The translations under genes were made by a program, and so were the position numbers. The notes beneath the pieces were generated by a model. The model was not told where the DNA came from and ran no database searches. It saw nothing but the letters and a program-made list of their open reading frames with translations. A stretch of DNA of 64,000 bases from Desmodesmus armatus (Eukaryota; Chlorophyta; Chlorophyceae; Sphaeropleales; Scenedesmaceae): positions 248,001 to 312,000 of the forward strand of contig VIIQ02000689.1 of NCBI GenBank assembly GCA_007449985.2, written 5' to 3'. Of this stretch, positions 22,756 through 34,900 are shown in pieces (position 1 is the first letter of the stretch; each line of letters starts with the position of its first letter).

Positions 22756-25700
22756 CTAGCGCCTGCTGTAGTACTCGCTCTCATCCCCATAGTAGCCTGA
22801 TGTCCCTTCCTCACCAGAGTAGTAGCCTTCAGACTGGTAGCTTGAGTCAGGGTACTGCAGGGCACAAGGCAGCAGCCACACAGGGTTTAGCATCAGCACT
22901 CAAGCCTCTGTGATTTGCTACAGACACTTCCTTGGGTTGCTGGAAATGTTGTGATTTGAATTCAAAGCCTATTGCTTGCAAAGAAAACGGGCTACAGGCA
23001 CCGGCTACTACTCCTGCACCAGCTGCCAGTACTGCCTGCTGCTGCTTGACCGGGGAGACCGCCTGCAGGCGGCAACTTCGCCGGCTGATCTTACCAACAT
23101 AGTATGCGCTAGCTGCCATGGAAACCCTTGCAGTGAGAGGGGGCCTGAGGCACGCCATCCCAGTGTCATGCAGTCACTACTGCATGTATCTGCTCTATAT
23201 TGGCGCACTGGGTTGACATCGCCCTTGTTGCACAGCAGCACCAGGAATAAATCCCCAAAATCACAGTTGTTGCCCGGTCCTCTCTCACCTGGTACTTGCC
23301 ATCATAGCCCCTGTAGTGTCCCTCATGTGGTGCGTACCACAGCTTCAGCTTCATCTGTCCACACTTCACAATCGGCACTGCGTAGTCACCAACCTCAGGG
23401 ACGGTGGTGGTTGACTCACCAACGACGGTTTCTGTGGGGCACAGGATGTTTCCACCCTCGTCCACAAAGCCAGCTGTGAAGTCGATGCTGCCGCCCTTCA
23501 AGAGGCCAGCAACAGAGTTGAGGTAAGCGGAGAACTGGGACACCTGTGGGACACAGCACAGCATAGCACAGCACACACAACAGGGCAGAAGCCAGGTAAG
23601 GTGAGAACTGAGACACCTGTGGGATAGATGGCAGGTGTGGCCGGACGGGAGTTGCAGTGGCAACACCAGTTGAGGGAGGGGTGGCGGGTAGGGGGCAGGG
23701 TGGCGGGTAGGGAGTAGCAGTGGCAGCACCAGCAGACGTCACAAGGTGCAGGGTTGGGATCAAGAAGCCTCCTTCATACACATACTGAATGACCGCAATC
23801 CCTGTGTATACACAGTCATAGGTACCACCTCCTCACAGCACACAGCGTACACTCCCAGGAGAGATGCCACAACCAGCAGACATTACAGGGTGCAGGGTTA
23901 GGATCAAGAAGCCTAGTGCATACACATACTGGATGACCGCAATCCCTGTGTGTACAAAGTCGTAGCTACCACCCCAGCAATGCAAGTCACACTGCAAAGA
24001 GCGAAGAATCTTCAAGGCTTGCCGCCTCATGCACCCCCTCGTGGCAAACCACGATGGTGGTAACTGTAACCCAACACCCACCACTGCAAGACACACTGCA
24101 ACAAGGCAGCACCCTTTCTTGCCCCCTTGCGGCAACCACATCCCAGCACTCACCTCTCCAGCACTTCAAAACGAACGGCAGCACCCTTTCTCGCCCCCTC
24201 GTGGCAACCACATCCCAACACCCACCAGCCCCAGCACTGCAAGACACACTGCAACAAGGCAGCACCCTTTCTCGCCCCTCGCGCACCCTAAACCCAACCC
24301 CTAACCCCTCGCGGCCCTAACCCGAAACCCAAATGACATCCCAACACCCACCTCTCCCAGCACGGTGTCCATCTCTTCACCAGAGGGCTCGTACTCATAC
24401 TCCCCATCCTCAGAGTAAGCAGGGCGTGCAGCCTGAGGCTCAGTGGCAGCCTGCACGGCGGCCTGCGTGGCAGCCTTGGTGGCGGGCTTGCCGGCTGTGT
24501 AGACACCGAAGGGGTAGGTCTTGTTGGCTAGAGCAGCATCCACCACCAGCCAGTAGGTGTGGTTGGCACTGGAGTCGGTTGTGAAGACCTTGTTGAGCAT
24601 CTTCTCGGGAACGCAAGGGCCGTCGGCTGTGAACTTGCTGCAGGTGGGAAGTTCACATTGAGCGGGAGGGAGGGCGGCAGACAGCAGCAGGCGGGCAGGG
24701 GTTACAGTGCCGGCCATTGACCGCAGCCATCAATGTACCCTTCCCTAGACTGAGGAAGGCTTTTGCAGGTCTGCTGGTCATCACAACTACTACTCCATCA
24801 TGCTTGCCATACCTCGTGATCAACATCCAGGCTGCATGAGGTCAGCATAGGTATGCTGCTCGCTGCTGCTGGCTGCCAGGCCACTGTCAGATGGACAAGT
24901 TACGACGACTGGGGCATCCCGGACATGCTAGCCTAGGGTCGAGGTTTAGCGCTAGTGCTAAACCTCGACCGGCTCAGCGCTGAGTCAGCACAGTTCCAAA
25001 CTCACCAGGAAGCAGACACTGTTCCCTTCTGTGCCTCCAGAGTTGATCCCATGCCCCAGAGACCCATTGCCACATCATTGGGTGTGGCTGTGAAGTTACA
25101 CTGCAGGACTGATGCACTCTCCTCATACTCCTTGCAGCAGGAGAAGGTAGAGCTGCAGCAGCAAGCGCAGGACAGACATGCGGGGCAGGCAGATGACACC
25201 AGACAGACATGCGGGTTGGGGTAGATGCAGGAGGGAAACGTTAATAGGGTGTGGGGGGCAGTGAGAACCCTAGCAGCAATTGTCACTGCAAGGGCACTGC
25301 AGGGCAGTGTGCTGCACCACAGGATGTGGCAACGGGTCTGACGGCTACATGTCCAACTCACGTGAAGCTCGTCGTAGTGCCCACTGCTGGGAACGCGTTG
25401 GGGGTCCTTGTGTTCTCCTGCAGGCAAATCTTCTCAGGGGCGCTGTTGTAGTAGTCACCTGTAGCAGGAAACAAGGGCAAAAGCTCTACACATGGTTCCA
25501 GCCAGGGCAGTCCTGGGCCTTTCAGGGTTAGGGTTGTTCTGGTTCCCTGGTTGAGGAGCGGTGCTGGGGCTAAGTAGTGGAATTGAAGGACCAGTTTCAA
25601 TGGATTGCCCTTGCAGCTGTGATGCTACAGGTCACGGTAATCCTCAGATCACTTCATACCTTCATCGCCATATCCAGAGCTGCTGGGGTACTCGGACTCA

Positions 25701-28031
25701 GGACCGTTGCCAGGGTAGTAGCCCTTGTGGCCTGGGCCGTCGTAGTGCTTGTGGCCGTAGGATGGGCCGTACTTGTCCTCGTACCTACAAGCAGGCATGC
25801 GGCCAGACATACAGGCATTGTAACAAACATCAGGCGATTGTGTGTGTGGCTAGCCGGCGGGACTATCACTCACTCCGTCCCCGCCCTGTGCCCAACAGAA
25901 AGAAAGATACAAACATCTTACACCTGTACACAGCCTGAACCTAAGAAGGGCGGAATGCGGCAGATTTGCATGAGGGAAGGATGAATTCCAAGAATGCTGC
26001 CAAGAGCAAGGGGACTAGGACCAGTACAACTTTCTGTTGGCCGTCATCTCCCACAGCAGAAGTAGAGCTGTGTTACACAGGCTGCAGCAGTGAATGCTCA
26101 TGCCGGCTACTCGCTGTGTCATTTTGCAGAGAAGGATGGGGGTCAGACCAGTCAGGAAAAGCTCATGCCATTGAGGGTCTCACCTATCGTACTTGGGGGC
26201 GCCGTAAGGCTTGTGGGGAGCGCCATACTTGCTCTTGTAGCTGTCTTCGTACTTGCCGTACTTCGAGTACTTGTCCTCATACTTGGAGTCGTACTTGCCA
26301 TACTTGGAGCCATACTTGTCCTCATACTTGGGGCTGTACTTGTCCTCGTACTTGTACTTGCTGTCCTCATACTTGGAGTCGTACTTGTCCTCATACTTGG
26401 AGTCGTACTTGGAGTCATACTTGTCCTCATACTTGGGGGTGTAGGTGGAAGGCTTGTCCTCATACTTGGAGCTGTACTTGTTCTTGCCGTGCTTGCTGTA
26501 CTTGTACTTGTAGTACTTGCTGCCCTTGCTGTACTTGTCCTCGTACTTGTCCTCAACCTTAGAGCCATACTTGTCCTCGTACTTGGAGTCGTACTCGGAG
26601 TCGTATGTGTCCTTGGAAGGCTTGTCCTCGTACTTGGAGTCGTACTTGTCCTCGTACTTGGAGTCGTACTTCGAGTCATACTTGTCCTTGGAGTACTTGT
26701 CCTCGTACTTGTACTTGCTGTCCTCATACTTGTACTTGGAGTCCTCATACTTGGAGTCGTACTTGGAGTCCTTGCTGTACTTGTCCTCATACTTGTACTT
26801 GGCGTCCTCATACTTGTACTTGCTGTCCTCGTACTTGGGGCTGTACTTGTCCTCGTACTTCTCCTTGCTGTACTTGCTGTCCTCGTACTTGGAGTCGTAC
26901 TTGCTGTACTTGTCCTCATACTTTGAGTCATACTTGTCCTCGTACTTGCCGTCCTTCAGGTACTCATACTTGGAGTCGTACTTGTCCTCATACTTGCCCT
27001 CATACTTGCCGTCCTTCAAGTACTCATACTTGGAATCGTACTTGTCCTCATTCTTGCCGTCCTTCAAGTACTCATACTTGGAGTCGTACTTGGAGTCCTT
27101 TGAGTACTTGTCCTCGTACTTGGAGTCATACTTGTCCTCGTACTTGGAGTCATACTTGTCCTCGTACTTGGGCTTGTCCTCGTCATACTTGGACTGCACA
27201 CAGCACATGATGCACATGAGCTTGCAACAAGAAGTTTCATAGGAGCAGCTGCATTGCTACATCGCTTGTAAGGTGTTTCAAATGTCAACCACACAGCCTA
27301 GGCTGCGTTGCATGCAGCATACATCAACACATGCGGCAGCCATGACAATGTGGCTGGTACAAACAGTTGGCTTGCAGCGCAGCTTGGTGCAGCCATGGTG
27401 TGATGACTGGCCATGGTGGCATGCAGCAGCAGTAACCCTTGAGGGGTACTGACATCTTGTCGCGGTAACGTGACCCCTTGGAACTTGGCACAAACCGTCA
27501 GTATGTAAGTACCCCTACTGTCCACCATGCCTGTGCTTGATGCAGCCCATTCCTGATTGCTCACCTCCTTCTTATAGTACTCAGGCTTCTCCTCCTCCTT
27601 CTCATACTTTGGCTTCTCCTCCTTGGAGTATTCCTTGTCCTTTCCATGCTTCTTTGAGTACTTGTTGTGCTGATGTCAAACAAAGTGTAACACAAAGCCA
27701 CAAAGACAGAGGGTGGTTACTCAATGCATTTGCAGACTTGTATGGCAACAGGGTCCCAGTGGATGGACGGAATACACCACATTGAGATGGTTGGTTGAAG
27801 CTGCTGCTGTGCGGACAGGGTATGCTGGAGCCAGCGACCTACCTTGTGGTGCTTCTTGCGGCTGGTGTAGGCCTTCACGCTGCTATCATCGCTGCTTGCT
27901 GCCACGAAGGAGGCCTTGTCGAACGCGAAGGCTGCAACTGGACTGTCCTCTGTCAACAGCGCCCGCAACTCGTCTGCATACGCCACGAAGGCAATGCTGC
28001 ACAGCAGCAATGCCACACACGCTAGCCGCAT
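22756..28031 (-). CDS. Secreted Lys-Tyr tetrad-repeat protein
   Basis: Exons in transcription order: 28031-27843, 27669-27565, 27193-26184, 25784-25660, 25458-25362, 25152-25006, 24637-24352, 23543-23289, 22854-22756. All phases close, giving 770 residues. The N-terminus MRLACVALLLCSIAFVAYAD is a signal peptide. Exon 2 is Lys/Glu-rich (HNKYSKKHGKDKEYSKEEK). Exon 3 encodes about 336 residues almost wholly of K-Y-x-x tetrads (KYEDKYDSKYEDKYSK), with occasional YEYLKDGK units. A Gly/Pro/Tyr/His stretch follows (YGPSYGHKHYDGPGHKGYYP). The C-terminal region of about 290 residues has eight Cys (KICLQ, SCCKEY, LQCNFT, SCKF, DGPC, ILCP, VKCG), three N-glycosylation sequons (NFT, NHT, NKT) and a Tyr/Ser/Glu/Gly tail ending SEYYSRR. 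An extracellular structural, adhesive or wall protein is inferred; I recognise no named family. Confidence 0.8.
23521..23626 (-). repeat. Duplicated exon 8 acceptor, secreted repeat protein
   Basis: The acceptor and first codons of exon 8 (VSQFSAYLNS, 23521-23555) recur slightly upstream in transcription (23594-23626) as VSQFSPYL with its own cag. The copies are adjacent and diverged. Confidence 0.75.
23730..23972 (-). repeat. About 100-bp direct repeat in intron
   Basis: 23730-23828 and 23872-23972 share most positions (for example ggatcaagaagcct and atgaccgcaatccctgtgt). Both are in the intron between exons 7 and 8 of the secreted repeat protein. Confidence 0.85.
24032..24340 (-). repeat. 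Intronic minisatellite with telomere-like tail
   Basis: Units built around ggcagcaccctttctcgccc plus ggcaaccacatccca recur three times between 24032 and 24283. They are followed at about 24286-24331 by degenerate telomere-like ccctaaaccc / ccctaaccc motifs. Confidence 0.75.
24937..24970. repeat. 14-bp perfect stem, 6-nt loop inverted repeat
   Basis: ggtcgaggtttagc at 24937-24950, loop gctagt, then its exact reverse complement at 24957-24970. It is followed by the palindrome ctcagcgctgag at 24973-24984. It lies in the intron between exons 6 and 7 of the secreted repeat protein. Confidence 0.9.
26184..27193 (-). repeat. 12-bp-period coding repeat (Lys-Tyr-x-x)
   Basis: The whole 1,010-bp exon is a degenerate 12-bp array (aagtaygargac, aagtaygactcc and similar on the - strand). 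Synonymous variation among units shows it is under coding constraint rather than a fresh expansion. The opposite strand is open only because of the periodicity. Confidence 0.95.
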
Positions 28032-29183
28032 ATTTCTGTCCTCTCAGAGCCTCCTGAGCGTGCAGCTCCGGCAACCAGAAACGGTTGAACTTGGGACAGG
28101 CTCCCAGCAACAGCGAAGCAGTGATTTAGGAACACAGTCGCTCGAGAAACAGTCATCCAGGAAGGAAACAGGTGCTTCGCGTGCATCTGCATGGACTGCG
28201 ACCGAGTCAAAACCCAAGTGTTCAACTTGGGGTCCAGCGGGTAGCGCAAAAAGGGAAGCTGCTTGCTCAGGTTTGTATCAGCACCCATTTAATTCTTTAT
28301 CCGGCAATGGCGGTGCGTGAGTGCGGTGCAAGTCCACTGTTGCTTGAGTAATGGTGTTCCATGACCAACTTGCGATTCCACAGTACAACAAGCTACAGTG
28401 TGCATCAAACCTTTTTGATTACATGTATTGAGTGTTCCCTATACAATATCTGAGCCTTGGAACAACCGTTGCCTCTGAAAATGTAACTATAATGTATCTG
28501 TGCCGCACCCAAGTGGGTCCATGTACATCACGGTGAAGTGCTTGCCACTCACAACCTCATACAGTACACACAAGGCTCTGAAAAATCAACGATGATATGT
28601 CTGCACTACATCAAGCGAGGCTGTACACAGTCAGCAATGACTGCAGCCCCTATCCCAACAGTGGGCATCGAGGCAATCAAAGAGCTGCAGCAGCCACAAG
28701 CAACCCCACATGCTCGTCCAGTGATCGAGCTTGAGGCAACACCAGATGCAGCACCCTAGCATCCAGCCACACCAACATTTATGTATATGCACGTATGTAA
28801 CCAATTATGTAACCCTGAGCAGGGTTATTCATGAATACATGTACAAGTTTAGTTCGACCCCTAGGTGGAACATGGCCACTTTGGTCGGAAGTAAGAAATG
28901 CATGTACCAACTTTGAGTTTCGTAAACAACGTGTAGTCCCCAATACCACATTTCACAAATTTTGATCCTGATCTGCTGCTGCCTGCCTGGCCGAGCCTGA
29001 GCCAAAGCAAAGCGGCTTTTCCATAACCTTTGAGTAAATTACTTGGGTGTGAGTGAGATAGGCAGCGCGGGTTGCAGCTTAGTGGCCAGCACACCCTGCA
29101 GCAGCAGAAGCAGACCAACACTGAGGGCAGCCATACTCTGCCATTTCTTCCCGACATCCCAGGAGCAGCAAAAGCAACGTTGA
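28032..29183. other. Divergent intergenic region
   Basis: Separates the - strand secreted repeat protein from the + strand ORAI-like gene, so it should hold both promoters. A 73-codon + strand frame at 28538-28759 ends in a protein-like stretch (GIEAIKELQQPQATPHARPV), but it has no family match or splice context and I do not call it. Confidence 0.45.
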
Positions 29184-31363
29184 ATGGATGAGCGCTTGGT
29201 AGAAGCAGCTCAGGCGCTACTTACCGGCTATGACACAGCACTCAACAGGCAGTGGCGGGAAGAGGACCGAGGATGGCGTGCAGCAGACCTCAGCTGGCGG
29301 CAGAGCGAAAGGGAATTTATGTAAGCAACACACCAGGTTGGCTGTGCATCTTTGTGGCACACATCAACCCTCCAAGCAGCGGCTCACACACTTCCATGCC
29401 TTCAGCGCTGCTACCTGGCCACTCACTGCCAGTACCTGATCCTTCCAAGTCCCCCCTGTTCCTCTTGCTGGTCCTCTTTCGCATGCAGGGAGCAGCAGTG
29501 TCTCTGGCACAAAGAAGACATTCAGCAGCGGCATCTTGAGAACGCGAGGGTGCTGTGGGCACGCAACCTTGAGCGCAATAGGCGGCATGTGGAGGAGAAG
29601 GCAGAGCAACTGAAAGCCATCTCCACCCTGGCCGCACTTATCAGCGGCTTTGCACTGACAGCATTCCTGCAGTTCGATTTCTGTGATTTCCAGGACACCA
29701 CTGGTGCAGCACTGCCAATATTCGGCATCAGCTTGGCACTGACGGTGAGAGCCATTGGCAGCTGCAGAGATGCCAGCTTGCGGTTTTACCGATGGGTGGC
29801 TCCCACTTGACAACTGCCAAAACCGCGCAACAGCATCGCATCATGCTGTCTGGTTCATGAGCAGCAGCTGTCAATATTCAGGTAGTTTTGCCCTGATGCC
29901 TTGCATAACTTGCATGCCGCTTGCACAGCTGCAGAGGACCCACAGCTTTGAGTACATGAATCGACTCCCTGGCTCTGCTTCTGTGCCTGACTGCCCTGCA
30001 GCCTTCCTTTGGCTGCTGCTGCTGCTGAAGCAGCGATGCTGCTGATGCTTGTGCCCGCAGGTTGGCCTTGAGACCCTGTGTGTCATCATCTGCTCCCTCA
30101 TGCTTGTGAGTGTGTTCAAGACTGGCAAGCGCTATGTGGCAGATGAGGAGGAGGCAGAGTTCATGGCCCGCTGCTGGCAGTTTGTAAGGGAATACAGGTG
30201 AGACCGGTCACTCTAACCTCAACTGACTGGCAGTTTGTAAAGGATTATAGGTGAGACCAGTCACCCCAGCCTCAACACAGGTGGTACTAGCAGTGGCCAC
30301 TGCTAGCTGTACCATGGTACACAGGTACGCGAGTACAGGTGAGAGCAGTCACTCTGCACAGGTACGGGAGTACAGGTGAGACTCGTCACTCCAACCTCTA
30401 CTCAGGTGGTACTACCAGTGGTACACGAGGCCCCCTATGTGTGCAGCACATGGGGCCACGGGCGTGCGTCTTGGTGTTCGTGTGGGTAGCATGGCACTCT
30501 TGTGTGTACACAGCATGCTACGCCGCTGGCACCACACATCATCAAGAACACTATGTATCCATCCCTGCACCTGCATGGTGGGCAGTGCTTGTCGCTTTGT
30601 GTTTGACTGCCACCACCAGGAGTGTCCTTTGGGCCTCAGCTATTCATGTTGCTGGGATATGGAAAGGCGACGGCTGGATCCATCAAGCTCCCTGAGCAGT
30701 GCATGCATCTATGCGCACAGAGCAGTGAGTAAGGGAACTTTGTCCACATCCACTTTCTGTCGTATTATCTCAGCACACAACTCCCAGACTTCCAGCCGCA
30801 GGCTGCTGTGGCCTTGCCCCACACACAGTACTTCTTGACTAATCAAACATGTGCCAATGACCCCAGTGTATTGCGCCCTGGCTTTGGTTGTCCTGCAGGC
30901 CCGGGGACAGGCCACCGGCCCCTAGGAGCTCGTTTGCCATTCACTGGACGCAGCGCTGCGAACAGAGCTGGCGGCGAGCCTTCATGGCTTTCGGCCTGGG
31001 CATTCCTGCACTGTTTGTCAACCTGTCGGTGGCGGCTTGGATAAAGTTTGACAGGTCTCGGCTAGCAGCCGTCTCGACCACGGTTGTGCTGGGGGTTTCC
31101 TTGTTGGCCATGGCATTCTTTGTACGCAAGTGGACGAGTCACATCTTGGATTCTAAGGAGGTTGACTTGGTGAGTATGCCGCATCATTTGCCATTCATGC
31201 TGCAAGTGGTCAGAAACACACTCCACCACGTTGCCTGTTCCGCAAGTGACCCCACAATCACGCATGCACTCGTGTTTGCCACAGGCTTGCCTGGTGGGCC
31301 TCTGTCTGAAGTGGCTGACTTTTTTGCTAGGTGCTGGCCAGCCTGGCTGTCTTCTGCAACTGA
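29184..31363 (+). CDS. ORAI-like store-operated Ca2+ channel subunit
   Basis: Four-TM plasma-membrane calcium channel family. Exons: 29184-29320, 29489-29744, 30061-30197, 30899-31169, 31331-31363; phases close, 277 residues. The N-terminus is a long charged helix (HLENARVLWARNLERNRRHV). TM1 reads TLAALISGFALTAFLQF, TM2 FGISLALTVGLETLCVIICS, then a cytosolic acidic loop, TM3 AFMAFGLGIPALFVNLSVAA, and TM4 TTVVLGVSLLAMAFFV. The TM1 pattern SGFAxxAxxxF matches ORAI1 SGFAMVAMVEV: the glycine hinge is kept but the selectivity-filter Glu106 position is Gln, with Asp two residues later. The ORAI1 Glu190 position in TM3 is Asn. The C-terminus is short (DLVLASLAVFCN) and lacks a visible STIM-binding coiled coil. 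A TGTAA motif is at 31535-31539. Confidence 0.75.
30182..30420 (+). repeat. Four tandem copies of an ORAI exon-end donor
   Basis: The end of exon 3 and its donor (gaatacag/gtgagaccggtcac, donor at 30198) recur as donors at 30251, 30339 and 30376, each with a similar exon end and following sequence. Spacings are 53, 88 and 37 bp. Confidence 0.85.
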
Positions 31364-31994
31364 CACCTTGGCCCAAGCGGCTGCACCATGTTTGCTGCAA
31401 ACTGCTGCAGGCTACAGAGAGGGTACCCATGGCGTGTCAAGGCCTGCCCTTTGATTGGCACCTACGGCCAGCACTGCACAACAGAGTTGGGCCGCTAGCA
31501 CCGCAGGTGCCTCTGCAGAACGGCATCAGCCAGTTGTAACATGTCAGCAGCTATTCAAAGTGTAGAATCAGCCGGTGCATGGTTGCCATTGCACGTGCGT
31601 GTGGTGTGCACTGCCTTGGCACGCACACATGCGCAGTGAGGGACCGCACTGTGAGGTGACCTCACGGTCGTGCTCACGGTGACTGAGCAAGAGTGCACAG
31701 GCACTCAGTGCTGCTTCATCCACAACATCTGGCTGCTTCTGTGTGCTCCTTCCCCCCTCTTGCACAACAGCCTGGAAAGGCAAGCACAAGAGTGGCAACT
31801 GTCGTCTCACTCTTCCAGGGTACAAGCAGGACACCAAGCTAGTTGCTGCGATCACCAGCGTTTTCCATTAGCTGCACATGGCCGGTGCTACCGTTAGCCA
31901 CGAATTTGCCCCAATCAGTGTAGCGGGCTCATCAACTTCCCCGCCGAACAGCGAAGTTTGGCAACGTGTCATGACTGTGGATCATTGAATCGAC
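31364..31994. other. Intergenic between ORAI-like and TM9SF3 genes
   Basis: About 630 bp. An alternative ORAI reading without the last splice would run open to about 31454, with weak composition. No separate gene seen. Confidence 0.5.
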
Positions 31995-34900
31995 ATGCCG
32001 TCTGCCTGTTGTGGCCCGTCCAGGGTGTTGCAGCTATCACAGCTCGTGCTGTTTGCAGCGGTTTTGATCTGCTGCACAGGAGTGCAAGCTAGAGAGTCTA
32101 ATCACAGATACAAAGATTCTGAACAGGTAGTGCTATGGGTCAACAAAGTAGGGCCCTACAACAACCCGCAGGTGCGCAAAGCAGGCGAGCCCAACCCCCA
32201 CCTGTCGTCCCAGTCTGGCTGCCTTTGTGACTTGTGCTGCCAGGTTCCTTAGCAGCTATATACCAAGCAGCAAGCTAGTGGCTGTCTAGCTAGCAAGTCC
32301 TGGTGCCAGTTTGCTGCTGCATGCCATGCACACCCTGCAGGAAACGTACAACTACTATTACCTCCCTTTCTGTAAGCACAAGCCTAACGAGCCGGAGGAG
32401 CATGATTGGGGAGGCCTTGGCGAGGTACTGCAAGGGAACGAGCTGATCAACAGTCAGCTGGACATCAAGTTCAAGGGTATGTGGGCTCGGCTGTTGCCTG
32501 CTTGCAGAGCAGAGCTGCATGTGTGTCCAGCAGCTGTCAGCTGGGTGCTATTCGAACCATCGACGCATGCTCAGCACAGTCGCATTGGTGCTCATTCTGG
32601 ATCATGCAGCAGCACCTGAGCTATGCAGTCAGCAGTAGCTGCCACCTATGGGCGCCGCTCCCCACCCTGCTGGCAGCAGATGCCAGGGCTGTTGCGCCCC
32701 AGTCACTGCAATCCATGTGACCCTCCGGTGCTGTCTCCTTGTGGTCCTGCTGTTTGTCATCCTGCGGCTGTGCTTTGGACTGTTGTTGCAGTTGCTGTGC
32801 CCAATACCACCATCTGCACGCAAACTCTCAGCAGTAATGATGTGGAGGAATTCCATTATGCCATCACACACCACTACTGGTATGAGCTCTTCATGGATGA
32901 CCTGCCCATCTGGGGCTTTGTGGGCGACATCAAGCCTGCTAAAGCAGCAGGGGAGGAGGACTCAGTAGTGCTCTACACACACAAGCAGCTGGACATCAGC
33001 TACAATGGCGACAGGGTGCGTGCTGCAATGGCTCATCAGCAGTCAGTGCTACCTAGTAGGGGCAAGGCGGGGTGGAGTGCGGCTTCCTTCAGCCTGTTGC
33101 AGGGTATGCAGCAGGGGTGTTTCATGACTGACCGGACGCAGCAGATGGCGCAGCAGCCAGCACCAGCAGGGAAGGGGGTAGGCACTTCCTCCGGCAGAGT
33201 GCCACTGGCCCAGGGTTGTGCAGGAGCAGAGGCAGCAGACATCTCTCAAACAGGAGGGTTGTCCTGCCTGTGCTGCATAGTGTCAGGCAGCATATGCACT
33301 AGGCTGTGTTGCAGCTGTCAGTAATTGCACAAAACACAGTGACACATCATGCTGCCACAAAGTTCACAGCATGCATCATCGCATGTGTCTGTCTGGCAGG
33401 AGAAAGGCACTGCTGGACGCTTTCTAGGCGGAAGAGCACATCACTGTGCCCTCATTGCAGCTGGCTCCCTCCTGATTGACTTTACAGGAAAAGCACGAGA
33501 TGCTAGGCTGTCACATGGCTGGTGTGCTGCTGCTGCTGCCTGTACGTGCGGTGTCCTGCAGATCATTCATGTCAACCTGACCTCCACAGAGCCGGTGCCA
33601 CTGAAGGACGGAGAGAAGGTGTCCTTTACCTTTGCTGTCAACTGGCTGCCAACAGTCACACCCTTCAAGTCCCGCTTTGAGCGGTACTTAGACTACAACT
33701 TTTTTGAGCACAAGGTGTGCAGATCCATGGGAGTGTTGTGTGAAGATGGTGTTGCATGAGAGCGCATACATGGTAGCGTTCATGTGTTAAGCAGAGAGTG
33801 TGTGTTGGCATGGGCACCGAAAGTTTGGAGTGCAGGGCACGAGGGGTGGATGTGCAACCACCGGCACAGTGGGTTTGTGCGGCCAGCCTGTCCTGCCTGT
33901 ACGTATTTTGCGCGTCACATCTCCAGCATCACTGATTGTTTGTCTCTTTGTTTGACAGGGATGCATGTTGGCGTCTTACTCATGCCTTTCTTTGTCATGT
34001 TGCTGCTGTGCAGATCCACTGGTTCTCCATCTTCAACAGCTTCATGATGGTCATGTTCCTCACCGGGCTTGTGGCCATCATCCTCATGCGCACGCTGCGC
34101 AAGGACTTTGCACGGTGAGACTCGGCGTCTTTGTTCTGCTTTTGTGGTTTTGCAAGACAAGCATGGCCTTGCAGCTGGCGCACCGCTTGCCGCACATGCA
34201 CAACAAATGCCAAATGCCCTGATCTGCCCCAACCAGCTGCGCCTTACCTGGTTGTGTACTTGTGTGTGACCTGGTTGTGTGCTTGTACGTGACGTAAGAG
34301 CCTGGGGCGTGTCCAATAAGAAGCCCTGTGGGGGCACCCTCATGAGCCCTTGGCTCGCTTGCTAGTGCTGAGGTTGGAACTGTGCGACCTGTACTGCACT
34401 GTGGCATACTGGTTGGTTGGCTGCAGGTATGCCAAGGAGGATGGTGACCTGGAGAACCTTGAGCACGACCTGAATGAGGAGACAGGGTGGAAGCTGGTGC
34501 ACGGAGACGTGTTCAGGCCCCCAGCACACCGCATGCTGCTGGCGGCAGCCGTGGGCACGGGCATCCAGCTTGTGATGCTGGGGCTGTTTGTCATCCTGCT
34601 CACCATCATGGGCACCTTCTACGAGGTGCGGCAGGGGCTGCAGATAAGCGCACGTTTGGATCAGGCCCCTGAAAACGTCACAGCACACATTTGCTGGGAC
34701 TTGGGCACAGCACTTGGTGACGCTGGTCAGGGATGCAGGGGAACATGCTGGTCTACACGACCATGCCCTGCAATAGCCCAGCACGCATTTCCATCGCAAG
34801 CCACTGTGCTTGCGATGTACAAAGTGTGGCAGCGCCGCTGCTGATTCCGCAACAACCCCTCCCCCTCGCTGTCTGCTGTTGCTGCGCAGGAGCGTGGCAC

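Noticed and set aside
26090..27242. Long + strand open frames rich in Leu/Ser/Tyr or Cys/Thr across 26.1-27.2 kb
   Set aside because: They are reverse-strand shadows of the 12-bp-period coding exon on the - strand, which has consistent splice phases and a signal peptide.
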